This document shows, piece by piece, positions 26,582 to 36,084 of a stretch of DNA of 64,000 bases. A program made the translations under genes and the position numbers. The notes beneath the pieces were generated by a model, which was not told the DNA's origin, did not search any database, and was given only the letters and a program-made list of their open reading frames with translations. The stretch comes from Streptomonospora wellingtoniae (lineage in GTDB: Bacteria; Actinomycetota; Actinomycetes; Streptosporangiales; Streptosporangiaceae): the NCBI RefSeq assembly GCF_031845375.1, contig NZ_JAVREK010000004.1:186001-250000 (forward strand), read 5' to 3'. The stretch's first letter is position 1. The number at the start of each line of letters is the position of its first letter.

Positions 26582-27595
26582 ATGACGAGCTTCACCCTCG
26601 CGGACGTCCGCGAGCGCACCTACAAACGCCGCGACGCCTGGTGGACGGTCTTCCTCGTCGACCCGCTGGCGGCGCGGCTGGTCGTGTGGGTGGCGAACCG
26701 CACCTCCGTCACGCCCAACCAGATCACCTTCGGGGCGGGCGTGCTGGGCGCGGGCTCGGCGGTGTGCTTCGCGCTGGGCGAGTGGCCTTGGCTCGTCGCC
26801 GGCGCGCTGCTGTTCCACCTCAGCTTCGTGCTCGATTGCATGGACGGCAAGATCGCCCGGCTGAAGGGCAACGGGTCGGTCTTCGGCGCGTGGGTCGACT
26901 TCATCTTCGACCGGATCCGCTTCTTCGGCTGCATGCTGGCGCTGCTGATCGGCCAGTGGGCACTCACCGGCGAAGTGCTGTTCCTGCTTCTGGCGCCGGT
27001 GGTGACCTTCCTGGACCTGGTGCGCTACCTCAACGGCTCCCAGGTCGGCAAGACGCGCCAGAGCATGCGCGCCCAGCTGCGCGCCGCCGCTGCGGGCGAC
27101 ACCCGGGCCCCCGCCGAGGACGACCCGGAGAACACCGAACCCGACGGCGGACCCGAGGCCGAGCAGGGCGGCGGCGCGGATCCCGACGAGGCCGGGGCCG
27201 AGGTCGTGTTCGTCGAGGAGGTGCTGCGCGAGAACCCCGAACTGGACCACGAGCAGGCGCGGGAGCGCTCCGCCGAGGCCGGTACCCGGGTCATCGACGT
27301 GCACCAGGGGTTCACCCGCAAGTTCGGCTGGTACGGGCGGCTGCGCGCCGCGCTGCTGCGCGGGCGGGTGCGGCCGCACCTCTTCAGCGGCATCGAGTTC
27401 GAGATGTTCGTGTGCGTCGTCGCGCCCCTGACGGCGCTGGCCTCGGCCCTGGTCCCGGGCGCGACACTGCTGGTGCCCGTGGTCGTGTTCTCCTGCGCCG
27501 CCCTGGCCGCATTCGAAGCCCTCATCGTCTACAAGCTGTGGCTGGCCACCCGCGACTTCGGCGTCGAGATGGCCCGCCTGCGCAGCGAGGGCTGA
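26582..27595 (+). CDS. CDP-alcohol phosphatidyltransferase family membrane protein
   Basis: A 337-residue membrane enzyme. AGGAG lies six bases before the ATG. The catalytic signature is complete: Asp85-x2-Asp88-Gly-x2-Ala-Arg-x8-Gly-x3-Asp106-x3-Asp110 (DCMDGKIAR then GAWVDFIFD). Enzymes of this family transfer a phospho-alcohol head group from a CDP-linked donor. Between the second and third membrane segment groups is an unusually long acidic cytosolic insertion (residues about 170-255, DDPENTEPDGGPEAEQGG). The substrate cannot be told; it differs from ordinary PgsA by size and insertion. Confidence 0.87.
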   Translation: MTSFTLADVRERTYKRRDAWWTVFLVDPLAARLVVWVANRTSVTPNQITFGAGVLGAGSAVCFALGEWPWLVAGALLFHLSFVLDCMDGKIARLKGNGSVFGAWVDFIFDRIRFFGCMLALLIGQWALTGEVLFLLLAPVVTFLDLVRYLNGSQVGKTRQSMRAQLRAAAAGDTRAPAEDDPENTEPDGGPEAEQGGGADPDEAGAEVVFVEEVLRENPELDHEQARERSAEAGTRVIDVHQGFTRKFGWYGRLRAALLRGRVRPHLFSGIEFEMFVCVVAPLTALASALVPGATLLVPVVVFSCAALAAFEALIVYKLWLATRDFGVEMARLRSEG

Positions 27596-27622
27596 GTCCG
27601 CCCGGGATCCGGAGGACGACGA

Positions 27623-27661
27623 CGGCGGAGGCCGCGGGGGTAGGCCTCGCGGCCTCCGCCG
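27623..27661. terminator. Strong hairpin between convergent genes
   Basis: CGGCGGAGGCCGCG (27623-27636) and CGCGGCCTCCGCCG (27648-27661) form a perfect 14-bp stem with an 11-nt loop, placed between the 3' ends of the phosphatidyltransferase and acyltransferase genes. It lacks a T-tract, as is usual for high-GC actinobacterial terminators, and could serve both strands. Confidence 0.65.
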
Positions 27662-27706
27662 TGATCGGAGCCGTCTCCCGCCGGGCACAGGCGGCGGCCT
27701 CCCGGG

Positions 27707-28813
27707 CTACCGGTCGGCGGGCGCCGGCCGCGCCTCCGCGGCGGTGGACGCGGAGGCGTCGGCCCCGCGGTCGCGCAGCGCCCATCGCACCCGGGGCTCC
27801 ACGGCCCAGCCGGCGGCGCGGCGGACCCACGGCGTGCACAGCAGGTAGGACGCTGCCACGGCAAGCGCCGCCGTGACGCCCAGAGCGGCGTGGTCGCCCA
27901 GCGCGGATCCGGCGAAGTCGTACCAGCCGAGCGCGTCGGCGCCTCGCACCAGTAGTCCGTGCAGCAGGAAGACGTACATCGTCAGCGCGCCCAGGCGGGT
28001 GAAGTGCGTGGCGCGGCGCGGCGTCAGCGAGAGCACGGCCGCGGTCAGCGCGAAGGCCAGCACCATGAACATCAGCCGGCCCGGAAGGCCCACCGGCAGG
28101 AACTCCATGTCGCGGTCGACGATGCTCTGGCGCCAGTACACCCATTCGCGGCTGAGGGTCTCGAGGTGGATCCAGCACATCGCCGCGGTGGCGGCGACGA
28201 CTCCGGCGCTCCACACCCGCACCCAGGTCTGCTTGAGCAGGTCCAGATGGTCGGGCCGCAGCACGAGACCGGCCACGAAGAACGGCAGCAGGCTGACGAT
28301 GCGCGAGACGTCCAGAACGTCGCCGGTGGTGACCGCACCGCCCAGCAGCGAGATCGCCACCGAGACCGCGAACGGCCAGCGGACGCGGTTCCACAGCGGG
28401 ACGGTCATCCGCCACACGAACAGGGCCGCCAGGAACCAGGTCAGCCACAGCGGCTCCAGCGGGCTGTCGGGCAGGGCGCGGCCGGTGGCCAGCGACACCA
28501 GTGCGTAGATGCCCCAGAAGAGCAGGTAGGGCGCTGCGACGGTGGTGAGCAGCTTGTCGATGCGCCGGCCCGAGGCGTCGAAGGACTTCGACAGATAGCC
28601 GCTGATCAGAACGAACGCCGGCATGTGGAACAGGTAGACCCAGTAGTACAGGGCGTCGGCGAGGCGGGTTTCGTCGGTCATCGGCTCGATGGCGTGGCCG
28701 ACGACCACGAGCACGATCAGCAGGAACTTGGCGTTGTCGAGCAGGGCGTCGCGCTGCGTGCCGGGGGCGCGGCCGGCGCGGACGTCCTGCGGACGGTCGA
28801 TGGTCGTGGCCAA
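27707..28813 (-). CDS. Acyltransferase family 3 membrane protein
   Basis: A 368-residue polytopic membrane protein. It begins RDALLDNAKFLLIVLVVVGHAIEP, with the conserved His of the family after an Asn-Ala-Lys-type start seen in fucose 4-O-acetylase-like members, followed by HMPAFVLISGYLSKS. About ten membrane segments follow. It probably O-acylates an exported polysaccharide or lipid. It is not in an operon with the glycan locus. A perfect palindrome GTAAC-C-GTTAC lies at 28825-28835, just 12 bp before the start, and could be an operator. Confidence 0.85.
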   Translation of the reverse strand: MATTIDRPQDVRAGRAPGTQRDALLDNAKFLLIVLVVVGHAIEPMTDETRLADALYYWVYLFHMPAFVLISGYLSKSFDASGRRIDKLLTTVAAPYLLFWGIYALVSLATGRALPDSPLEPLWLTWFLAALFVWRMTVPLWNRVRWPFAVSVAISLLGGAVTTGDVLDVSRIVSLLPFFVAGLVLRPDHLDLLKQTWVRVWSAGVVAATAAMCWIHLETLSREWVYWRQSIVDRDMEFLPVGLPGRLMFMVLAFALTAAVLSLTPRRATHFTRLGALTMYVFLLHGLLVRGADALGWYDFAGSALGDHAALGVTAALAVAASYLLCTPWVRRAAGWAVEPRVRWALRDRGADASASTAAEARPAPADR

Positions 28814-29422
<609 letters not shown>

Positions 29423-31498
29423 ATGCGGCTCGTCGACGAGATATTCCCGCTGGTCGAGGGGTTCTACGTCGACCTGCACAAGAATCCCGAACTCTCGAAC
29501 CAGGAGCACCGCACCGCGGGGGCCGTGGCCGAATGGCTGACCCGCGCGGGCTTCGATGTCGAGACCGGCGTCGGGGGTACGGGGGTGGTGGGCGTGCTGC
29601 GCAACGGCGAGGGCCCCACGGTTCTGCTGCGCGGCGACATGGACGCGCTGCCGGTCCAGGAGCGCACCGGCCTGCCCTATGCCAGCACCGCCCGCGGTCG
29701 CGACGACGACGGCCGGGACGTGCCGATCATGCACGCCTGCGGCCACGACGCGCACACGGCGTGCCTGGTCGGTACCGCAGACCTGCTCGCCGAGGCACGG
29801 GACGAGTGGCACGGCACCCTCATGGTCGTGGCCCAGCCCGGCGAGGAGACCCTCGACGGAGCCACGGCCATGCTGCGCGACGGCCTCTACACCCGCTTCG
29901 GCCGGCCCGACGTCGTCCTCGCCCAGCATCTGGGGCCCCAGCCCGCCGGCATGGTGGCCCACCGCGCGGGTACCATCATGGCCGCCACGACCAACCTGCG
30001 TGTGCGGGTGTTCGGCTCCGGCGGACACGCCGCGCGCCCGGAGAACACCGTCGACCCGGTGCTGATCGCCGCCAACATCGTGAACCGGCTGCAGACCATC
30101 GTGGCCCGCGAGATCAGCCCCAGCGAGATGGCGGTGGTCACCGTGGGCGTGCTGCGCGCCGGCACCAAGGCCAACGTGATCCCCGAAGAGGCCTACCTGG
30201 AGGTCGACACCCGCGCGCTGAACCCGGCCGTGGCCGACCGCCTGCACAGCGCGATCGACCGCATCGTCCGCGCCGAGGCGGCCGCCTCCGGCGCGCAGCG
30301 CGACCCGGAGATATCGGTGGCGCGCGAGACCGGCGTGACCGCCAACGAGCCCGAGGCCACCGCCGAGGTCGTCGCGGCCCACCGCGCCTACTTCGGCGAC
30401 GACCGCGTGGTGGAGCTGCCCGAGCCGACCACCGGCAGCGAGGACTTCTCCGCCTTCGGCCTGCCGGGCGACTCCGCACCGGTGCCCTACGTCTACTGGT
30501 TCCTGGGCTCCACACCGCACGACGTGTGGGAGGCGGCGCCCGGCGAGACCCCGTACGAGAAGCTGATGGGCGTGCCGGCGACGCACTCGCCGTTCTTCGC
30601 GCCCGACCGCGAGTCCACCCTGCGGGCCGGCCTGGCGGCGATGTCGCTGGGCGCCCTCACCTACCTCGGCACCCCGGAGGCGCACGCGGGCGCGGCCACC
30701 GGCGGCCAGGCCTCGATGAGCGCCGGGCCCGCGCGCCTGGACGAGCCGGCACCGGCGCCCGAGGCCGCGGCTTTCGCCGAGAGCGGGTTCCCCGCTGCCG
30801 CCGCGCCCGAGGGCGACGCCGCGGCCCCGGCCCCGGACTACCCGCCGCCGGTGCCCCCGACCGCGGTCCATCCCGATGAGCCTGCCCCTGCTCCGGCCGC
30901 GGCCGATAGCGGCAAGGAGCAGGGCGAGTCCACGGCCTACACCGATATGGACCCCTACCCGAGCGACGACGACGCGGCGCCGGGCTACGGGCCGCCGCCG
31001 CAGGGCCCGCCGGTCGCACCGCCGCCGCAGGGCCCGCCCGTCGCGGCGCCCCCGCCGCAGGGCCCGCCAGTGGCGGCTCCGCCGCCGCCCCCGGGAGCGG
31101 TGCCGTACTCGACCGAAGGGGCACCCGAGGCGGGCGGCCACCCGTCGGGCGGCTACCCGGTCGGCAGTGCCCCCTCCGGCGGCTACCCCGCGCACGGCTA
31201 CCCGTCGGGCGGGTATCCGGCGGAGGGCTATCCCGCCGACGGCCCGCCGAGCGCCTACCCCGGGGAAGGCCGGCCGCCGAGCGCCTACCCCGGAGGTCCT
31301 CCGCCGGGCGGGTACCCGGCCGATCCCTACGGCCGGCCGCCTCCCGATCCCGCGTACCCCGATCCCCGGTCGCCCGCACCGCAGCCGCCCGACGCGCAGC
31401 AGCCGGGCCAGTACAGCTGGCCCGAGCAGCGGGACGATCACGACCGATCCGGTGACAACGGCCAGGAACCGCCCCAGGGTCCCCCTTACCGCCTGTAA
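29423..31498 (+). CDS. M20-family amidohydrolase with long Pro/Gly-rich tail
   Basis: A 691-residue protein. The ATG at 29423 has GGAGG seven bases upstream and the M20 domain begins at once (FYVDLHKNPELS); in-frame starts at 29318 or 29261 are alternatives. Metal-site motifs are GDMDALP, MHACGHDAHTA, QPGEE and AQHLGP, as in IAA-amino-acid/hippurate hydrolase-type amidohydrolases. The catalytic part ends near residue 425. The remaining 265 or so residues are disordered and repetitive: three copies of PPPQGPPVA and many GGYP/GYP units. Such tails are common on actinobacterial membrane proteins, but not on M20 enzymes. No frameshift is apparent at the junction. Confidence 0.85.
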   Translation: MRLVDEIFPLVEGFYVDLHKNPELSNQEHRTAGAVAEWLTRAGFDVETGVGGTGVVGVLRNGEGPTVLLRGDMDALPVQERTGLPYASTARGRDDDGRDVPIMHACGHDAHTACLVGTADLLAEARDEWHGTLMVVAQPGEETLDGATAMLRDGLYTRFGRPDVVLAQHLGPQPAGMVAHRAGTIMAATTNLRVRVFGSGGHAARPENTVDPVLIAANIVNRLQTIVAREISPSEMAVVTVGVLRAGTKANVIPEEAYLEVDTRALNPAVADRLHSAIDRIVRAEAAASGAQRDPEISVARETGVTANEPEATAEVVAAHRAYFGDDRVVELPEPTTGSEDFSAFGLPGDSAPVPYVYWFLGSTPHDVWEAAPGETPYEKLMGVPATHSPFFAPDRESTLRAGLAAMSLGALTYLGTPEAHAGAATGGQASMSAGPARLDEPAPAPEAAAFAESGFPAAAAPEGDAAAPAPDYPPPVPPTAVHPDEPAPAPAAADSGKEQGESTAYTDMDPYPSDDDAAPGYGPPPQGPPVAPPPQGPPVAAPPPQGPPVAAPPPPPGAVPYSTEGAPEAGGHPSGGYPVGSAPSGGYPAHGYPSGGYPAEGYPADGPPSAYPGEGRPPSAYPGGPPPGGYPADPYGRPPPDPAYPDPRSPAPQPPDAQQPGQYSWPEQRDDHDRSGDNGQEPPQGPPYRL

Positions 31499-31546
31499 CG
31501 TAAGGCTGGACACAGCGGGCGTCGGCGGCTGGGCGGTGCGTGGCGT

Positions 31547-32404
31547 ATGGATCGGTCGACGCGTCTGTCACCGCAGAAGCGGGCGTTTCGGCCGCAGCGC
31601 TGGGCCATGCTGGTGGGCCGCTGGGGCGACCCCCGGCGCGCCCGCGCGCTGCGCCACCCGCGCGAGAACGCCGCCCTGCTGATCTGCCTGGCGGTCACCG
31701 CGCTCGCGGTCGTCGGCGCCATCAACCGTGCCCTGGACGGCGATTCGGGGCAGCCGCTGGTGGTGCTCGCCATCCCCGCTCTGGTGTTCTTCGTGCGCGG
31801 GCAGCTGTACGCGCACCAGCGGGTCAACGGGGTGCGCATCTCCGAGACCCAGTTCCCGGAGGCGCACCGGATGGTGGTCGAGGCCGCGCGGGCGTTCGAC
31901 CTGCCGCAGGTGCCCGACGCCTACGTGGTGCTGGGCAACGGCCACATCAACGCCTTCGCCTCCGGGCACGGTGCGCGCCGGTTCGTCGCGCTGCACAGCG
32001 ACCTGTTCGAGATCGGCGAGCGCCTGGCCGACCCCGACGCGCTGCGCTTCATCATCGGCCACGAGGTCGGCCATATCGCCGCCGGGCACGTCTCCTACTG
32101 GCGGCAGTTCGGGGTCTCGGTCGCCGACATCATCCCCGGGATCGGCGCCACGCTGAGCCGCGCCCAGGAGTACACCGCCGACAACCACGCCCACGCGTTC
32201 TGCCCGGAGGGCAAGGAGGGCCTGCGGGTGCTCGCCGCCGGCAAGTACCTCTACCGCGAGGTCGACTTCGCCGACATCGCGGCGCGCGCCCACACCGATC
32301 AGGGCCTGTTCGTGATGCTGGTGAACCTGCTGTCGAGCCATCCCGTGAACACCTGGCGGTTCCAGGCCCTCACCGACCGCTCGCGGTCCGGCCGCCTGCT
32401 GTGA
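31547..32404 (+). CDS. M48-family membrane metalloprotease
   Basis: A 285-residue protein with two hydrophobic segments (residues about 40-60 and 65-85) and a cytosolic or surface zinc protease domain. The zinc motif is His172-Glu173-x2-His176 in IIGHEVGHIAAGH, and SRAQEYTADNHAH supplies the third ligand. LGNGHINAFASGH precedes it, as in HtpX-like and DUF-type M48 peptidases of actinobacteria. The start has no strong ribosome site. It lies 48 bp after the amidohydrolase gene and may be co-transcribed with it. Confidence 0.87.
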   Translation: MDRSTRLSPQKRAFRPQRWAMLVGRWGDPRRARALRHPRENAALLICLAVTALAVVGAINRALDGDSGQPLVVLAIPALVFFVRGQLYAHQRVNGVRISETQFPEAHRMVVEAARAFDLPQVPDAYVVLGNGHINAFASGHGARRFVALHSDLFEIGERLADPDALRFIIGHEVGHIAAGHVSYWRQFGVSVADIIPGIGATLSRAQEYTADNHAHAFCPEGKEGLRVLAAGKYLYREVDFADIAARAHTDQGLFVMLVNLLSSHPVNTWRFQALTDRSRSGRLL

Positions 32405-32455
32405 CCGGCGGGACCGATTCCGGCTCCGGCACCCGCCGATCAACCGGAAGCGGCC

Positions 32456-32487
32456 CGGTCCGGCCCCTCCCCGGCCGGCCCGGACCG
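32456..32487. terminator. Hairpin between convergent genes
   Basis: CGGTCCGG (32456-32463) and CCGGACCG (32480-32487) form an 8-bp stem between the ends of the M48 and EF-G-like genes. It is plausible as a factor-independent bidirectional terminator, but GC-rich inverted repeats are common by chance here. Confidence 0.4.
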
Positions 32488-32512
32488 CTCCCGCCCGCGG
32501 CCGCCCGCCCCG

Positions 32513-34672
32513 TCAGGGCGAGCCGGCCAGCTCCCGCGCGTACTTGTCCACGAGCTGGGACGGCAGCGGCTCGTGGCGCAGGTAGGACCGTGTGAACGTG
32601 CCGGTGCCGTGCGACAGCGAGCGCAGGTCGACCGCGTAGCGGACGATCTCCAGCTGCGGCACCTCGGCCCGGATCAGCGTGCGCCCGTTGGCCGTCGGCT
32701 CGGTGCCGATCACCCGACCCCGGCGCGCCGCCAGGTCGCTCATCACCGCCCCCATGTACTGGTCGGCGACCAGCACAGCCAACTCGTCGAAGGGCTCCAG
32801 CATCGACAGCCGGCACTTCTCCGCCGCGTCCTTCAGCGCCAGCCGCCCCGCCTTCTGGAAGGCCATGTCGGAGGAGTCCACCGAGTGGGCTTTGCCGTCG
32901 TAGAGCGTGACGCGGATGTCCACCATCGGATATCCCGACTGCACGCCGCTCTCCATCTGCGAGCGGATGCCCTTCTCCACCGACGGGATGAACTGGCGCG
33001 GCACCACGCCGCCCACGATCCGGTCGACGAACTCCAGGCCCGCCCCCGACGGCAGCGGCTCCACCTGGATCCGGCAGATGCCGTACTCGCCGTGGCCGCC
33101 GCTCTGCTTGACGTTGCGGCCCATGCCCTCGGCCGGCTCGGCGAAGGTCTCGCGCAGCGGCACCCGCAGCTCGTCGGTCTCGACGGCGACCCCGTGGCGT
33201 GAGGAGAGCCGGTCGAGTGCGACGTCCAGGTGCGCCTCGCCCATGCACCACAGCACCAGCTGGTGAGTCTCGGGGTTGACCTCCACGCGTAGCGTGACGT
33301 CCTCGGAGGCCAGCCGGTTGAGCGCCTGGGCGAGCTTGTCCTCGTCGGATTTGGACGACGCGCGCAGCGCCACCGGCAGCAGCGGGTCGGGAAACGTCCA
33401 CGGCGGCATCCGCAGCGGGCGCTCCTTGGCCGACAGCGTGTCGCCCGTCTCGGCGCGGGTGAGCTTGGCGACGGCGCACACGTCGCCCGCCACCACCTCG
33501 CCCACCGGCTCGCTATGCTTGCCCAAGGGGGCCAGCAGCGCGCCGATGCGCTCGTCGACGTCGTGGTCCTCGTGCCCGCGGTCGGCGAGGCCCTGCCCGC
33601 ACACGTGCACCACGGTGTCGGGCAGCAGGGTGCCGCTGAACACCCGGACGAGGCTGACCCGGCCCACGTAGGGGTCGCTGATGGTCTTGACGACCTCGGC
33701 CAGCAGCGGTCCGCCGGGGTCGCTGGAGAGTCCGTCGACCGGGCCGCCGGATGCGGTGGCCACGTCGGGCAGCGGGCGCTCGGTCGGCGACGGGGTGGCC
33801 CGGGGCAGCTCCTCCAGCAGCTCGGGCACGCCCGCGCCGCGCAGCGCGGAGACCGCCAGTACCGGGTAGAAGCCCGCCCGCGCGACCGCCGACTCCAGAT
33901 CGGCGATCAGCATGGCGGGGTCGAGCTCCTCGCCCTCCATGTAGCGGTCCATCAGGGTCTCGTCCTCGCTCTCCTGGATCACCCCCTCGATCAGCGCGTC
34001 GCGCATCGGCGCGGTCCGCTCGGCCAGTCCTTCGGGCGGCTCGGCCTCGGCTCGGGTGCCGGCGGAGTAGTCGTGATAGCGGCCGGAGATGAGGCCCATC
34101 AGGCCGCGCACCGTTCGGGAGTCGCCGTCGCCGGCGTACTCGGGCACGTAGGCGGGCAGCACGTTCTCGCCGAAGGCTTCGCGGCACTGCTCGACGACGG
34201 CGTCGAAATCGGCGCGGTGGTGGTCGATCTTGGTGACCGCCACGGCGCGCGGGATGCCGATGGCCGCGCACTCCTCCCACAGCAGCCGGGTGCGTCCGTC
34301 GATGCCGTCGACCGCCGAGACCACGAACAGCGCGGCGTCGGCGGCACGCAGCCCGGCGCGCAGGTCGCCGACGAAGTCGGCGTAGCCCGGGGTGTCCAGC
34401 AGGTTCACCTTGACGCCCGCTGAGACCACGGGGGCCACGGTGAGGTTGACCGAGCGCTTCTGGCGCACCTCGACCTCGTCGTAGTCGCTGACAGTGGTTC
34501 CGTCCTCGACGCGGCCCAGCCGGGACGTGCCACCGGACTCGTGCAGCAGGGCCTCGATCAGTGTGGTCTTTCCGGCTCCGGACGGGCCGACCAGCACGAC
34601 GTTGCGAATCTGCGCCGGGTGGTCGGCCCTGGGAGCCCTGCCGGTGGTCGCTGGACCGGATTTGTCCGCCAT
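32513..34672 (-). CDS. Elongation factor G-like GTPase (EF-G2 type)
   Basis: A 719-residue translational-GTPase homologue. The ATG at 34672 has GAAGGAAGG upstream; the frame to 34810 has no ribosome site. The P-loop is GPSGAGKTT (residues 29-36) in place of the AHIDAGKTT of canonical EF-G, G3 is DTPGYADF, and the base-specificity motif is TKID, not NKxD. Domains II-V follow in order (for example CMGEAHLDVALDRL and the domain IV QSGGHGEYG). This matches the actinobacterial EF-G-like group including Rv0120c, which does not replace EF-G1 in translocation. The specific function is unknown. Confidence 0.9.
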   Translation of the reverse strand: MADKSGPATTGRAPRADHPAQIRNVVLVGPSGAGKTTLIEALLHESGGTSRLGRVEDGTTVSDYDEVEVRQKRSVNLTVAPVVSAGVKVNLLDTPGYADFVGDLRAGLRAADAALFVVSAVDGIDGRTRLLWEECAAIGIPRAVAVTKIDHHRADFDAVVEQCREAFGENVLPAYVPEYAGDGDSRTVRGLMGLISGRYHDYSAGTRAEAEPPEGLAERTAPMRDALIEGVIQESEDETLMDRYMEGEELDPAMLIADLESAVARAGFYPVLAVSALRGAGVPELLEELPRATPSPTERPLPDVATASGGPVDGLSSDPGGPLLAEVVKTISDPYVGRVSLVRVFSGTLLPDTVVHVCGQGLADRGHEDHDVDERIGALLAPLGKHSEPVGEVVAGDVCAVAKLTRAETGDTLSAKERPLRMPPWTFPDPLLPVALRASSKSDEDKLAQALNRLASEDVTLRVEVNPETHQLVLWCMGEAHLDVALDRLSSRHGVAVETDELRVPLRETFAEPAEGMGRNVKQSGGHGEYGICRIQVEPLPSGAGLEFVDRIVGGVVPRQFIPSVEKGIRSQMESGVQSGYPMVDIRVTLYDGKAHSVDSSDMAFQKAGRLALKDAAEKCRLSMLEPFDELAVLVADQYMGAVMSDLAARRGRVIGTEPTANGRTLIRAEVPQLEIVRYAVDLRSLSHGTGTFTRSYLRHEPLPSQLVDKYARELAGSP

Positions 34673-35007
34673 GCTCTGCCACCTTCCTTCGTCGACCGGG
34701 CCGCGGTTCCCATCGGCCCGGACCGCGCGGCCCGCCGGAGGTTGCCGGCGCCTCGTCGGGAGCGGCCGCGCGGATGGACGCCGAGTCCGCGCCGATGTGA
34801 CGCGGAACACTCTCTACGGTCACCCGTTGCGGCCGATATCACAAGAGGCGTTTCGCCGACCCGCCGGGTGCGGGTTCGCGCGGATCCGGGGACATGGGGG
34901 ACGGGAAACGCCCGCGGTGTGCGGTGTGCGCGCGCTCGGCGCCGACCGGCGCAGCGTGGAGAGGTTGCCCGCAATGTGCGGATTCGGCTGCGCGGATCTC
35001 CTAGTGT
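34673..35007. other. 335-bp divergent gap
   Basis: This gap separates the EF-G-like and CPBP protease genes, which are divergent, so it should hold both promoters. I see no distinct promoter pair and no gene in it. Confidence 0.35.
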
Positions 35008-35778
35008 GTGGCCGTGCATTGGACCGAGAGCGTTCCCCAGTTCGGCGTCGCCGCCGGTGCCGTGGCGACGCTGCTGGTCGTATACGCCGCAGTGGGCGAG
35101 CCGCTGCTGGGCCGGCGCGCCTTCACCAGGCTGCAGCGCACGCGCGGGAGCGACCCGCGCGCCCTGGTCCGGTTCTACCGCCTGGCGATGAGCGTGCACC
35201 TCGCCTGGACGGCTGCCATCGTCCTCATCGTGCTGCTCGCCCCCGGCGTCGGCGCCGCCCACCTGGGGCTGCGCGCTCCGCAGGCCTGGCTCCCGCTGCT
35301 GGCGGCCGTCTTCGGGTTCTGCGCGGCCATGCTCATCATCTGGCTGATCACCCGCGACCGGGCCCGGTCCTCGGCGGAGGGCGCGAACCCGACGCTGCCT
35401 CCGCTTCCCGACCCCGGCCAGGCGCTCGGTGTGCTGGTCCCGCGCGGGTCGCGGGAGCGCCGGGCGGCCGCCGCGGTTGCGGTGACGGCCGGCGTCAGCG
35501 AGGAACTGCTCTACCGGGGACTCCTCGTGGCCTTCGGCGCGGCACTGGGCGTGCCGGTGTGGCTGGCGGCGATCGCGGCCTGTGCGCTGTTCGCGCTGGC
35601 CCACCTCTACCAGGGCTGGTGGGGGCTGGTGGGCCCGGGGCTCCTGGGCGCGCTGTTCATGGTGGTCTATCTGGGCACCGGCAGCCTGCTGATCCCCGTC
35701 GCCGTGCACATCGCGCTGGAGATGCGCTCCCTGCTGCTGTCGGGCAGCGGCCGCCGCCACCGCGCCCGCGCGATCTAG
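35008..35778 (+). CDS. CPBP (CAAX/Abi) family intramembrane metalloprotease
   Basis: A 256-residue membrane protein with about seven hydrophobic segments. The family motif EELLYRG (Glu165, Glu166, Arg170) and the second motif ALAHLYQGWWG with its histidine are present, and HIALEM near the end fits the third motif. These are glutamate/histidine metalloproteases related to Rce1; bacterial members are implicated in bacteriocin immunity or peptide processing. A GTG start is used with no good ribosome site; the exact N-terminus is uncertain. A large extra hydrophobic N-terminal region precedes the catalytic core. Confidence 0.83.
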   Translation: MAVHWTESVPQFGVAAGAVATLLVVYAAVGEPLLGRRAFTRLQRTRGSDPRALVRFYRLAMSVHLAWTAAIVLIVLLAPGVGAAHLGLRAPQAWLPLLAAVFGFCAAMLIIWLITRDRARSSAEGANPTLPPLPDPGQALGVLVPRGSRERRAAAAVAVTAGVSEELLYRGLLVAFGAALGVPVWLAAIAACALFALAHLYQGWWGLVGPGLLGALFMVVYLGTGSLLIPVAVHIALEMRSLLLSGSGRRHRARAI

Positions 35779-35850
35779 ATGGATCTAGAAGTGACGTCCC
35801 GGCACGTTGGTAACAGCCGACACGCCTGAGGCAGCGGTTGCATTAGAAGT

Positions 35851-36084
35851 GTGGACTACGACACCTACGCCGATGCTCAGAAGGCCCTCGTGTGCCACCG
35901 CAACGCCCCGCTGACCCCCACCGGCCGCCTGCGACTCGCCCGCTGCGTCGTCGACGGCGGGTGGAGCCGGCGCCAGGCCATCGGCGTGGGGGCACCCCCG
36001 GCCGCAGTGGTGCCAGCACCTCCCGCGTGTTCGCGCCAGCCGTCCTGCTGTTGTGCGAGGCGATCAGGCACGATGGTTCGGTGA
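35851..36084 (+). pseudogene. IS481-family transposase N-terminal remnant
   Basis: From about residue 15 the reading frame has CHRNAPLTPTGRLRLARCVV, which is the start of IS481-family transposases (helix-turn-helix N-terminus), followed by DGGWSRRQA. Similarity stops at about 35985, where the sequence becomes unrelated Ala/Pro-rich translation and ends at 36084. No catalytic DDE domain is found nearby, so only the first 45 residues or so remain. The terminal inverted repeats of an element were not found. It lies between the CPBP protease and an alpha/beta hydrolase gene. Confidence 0.6.
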
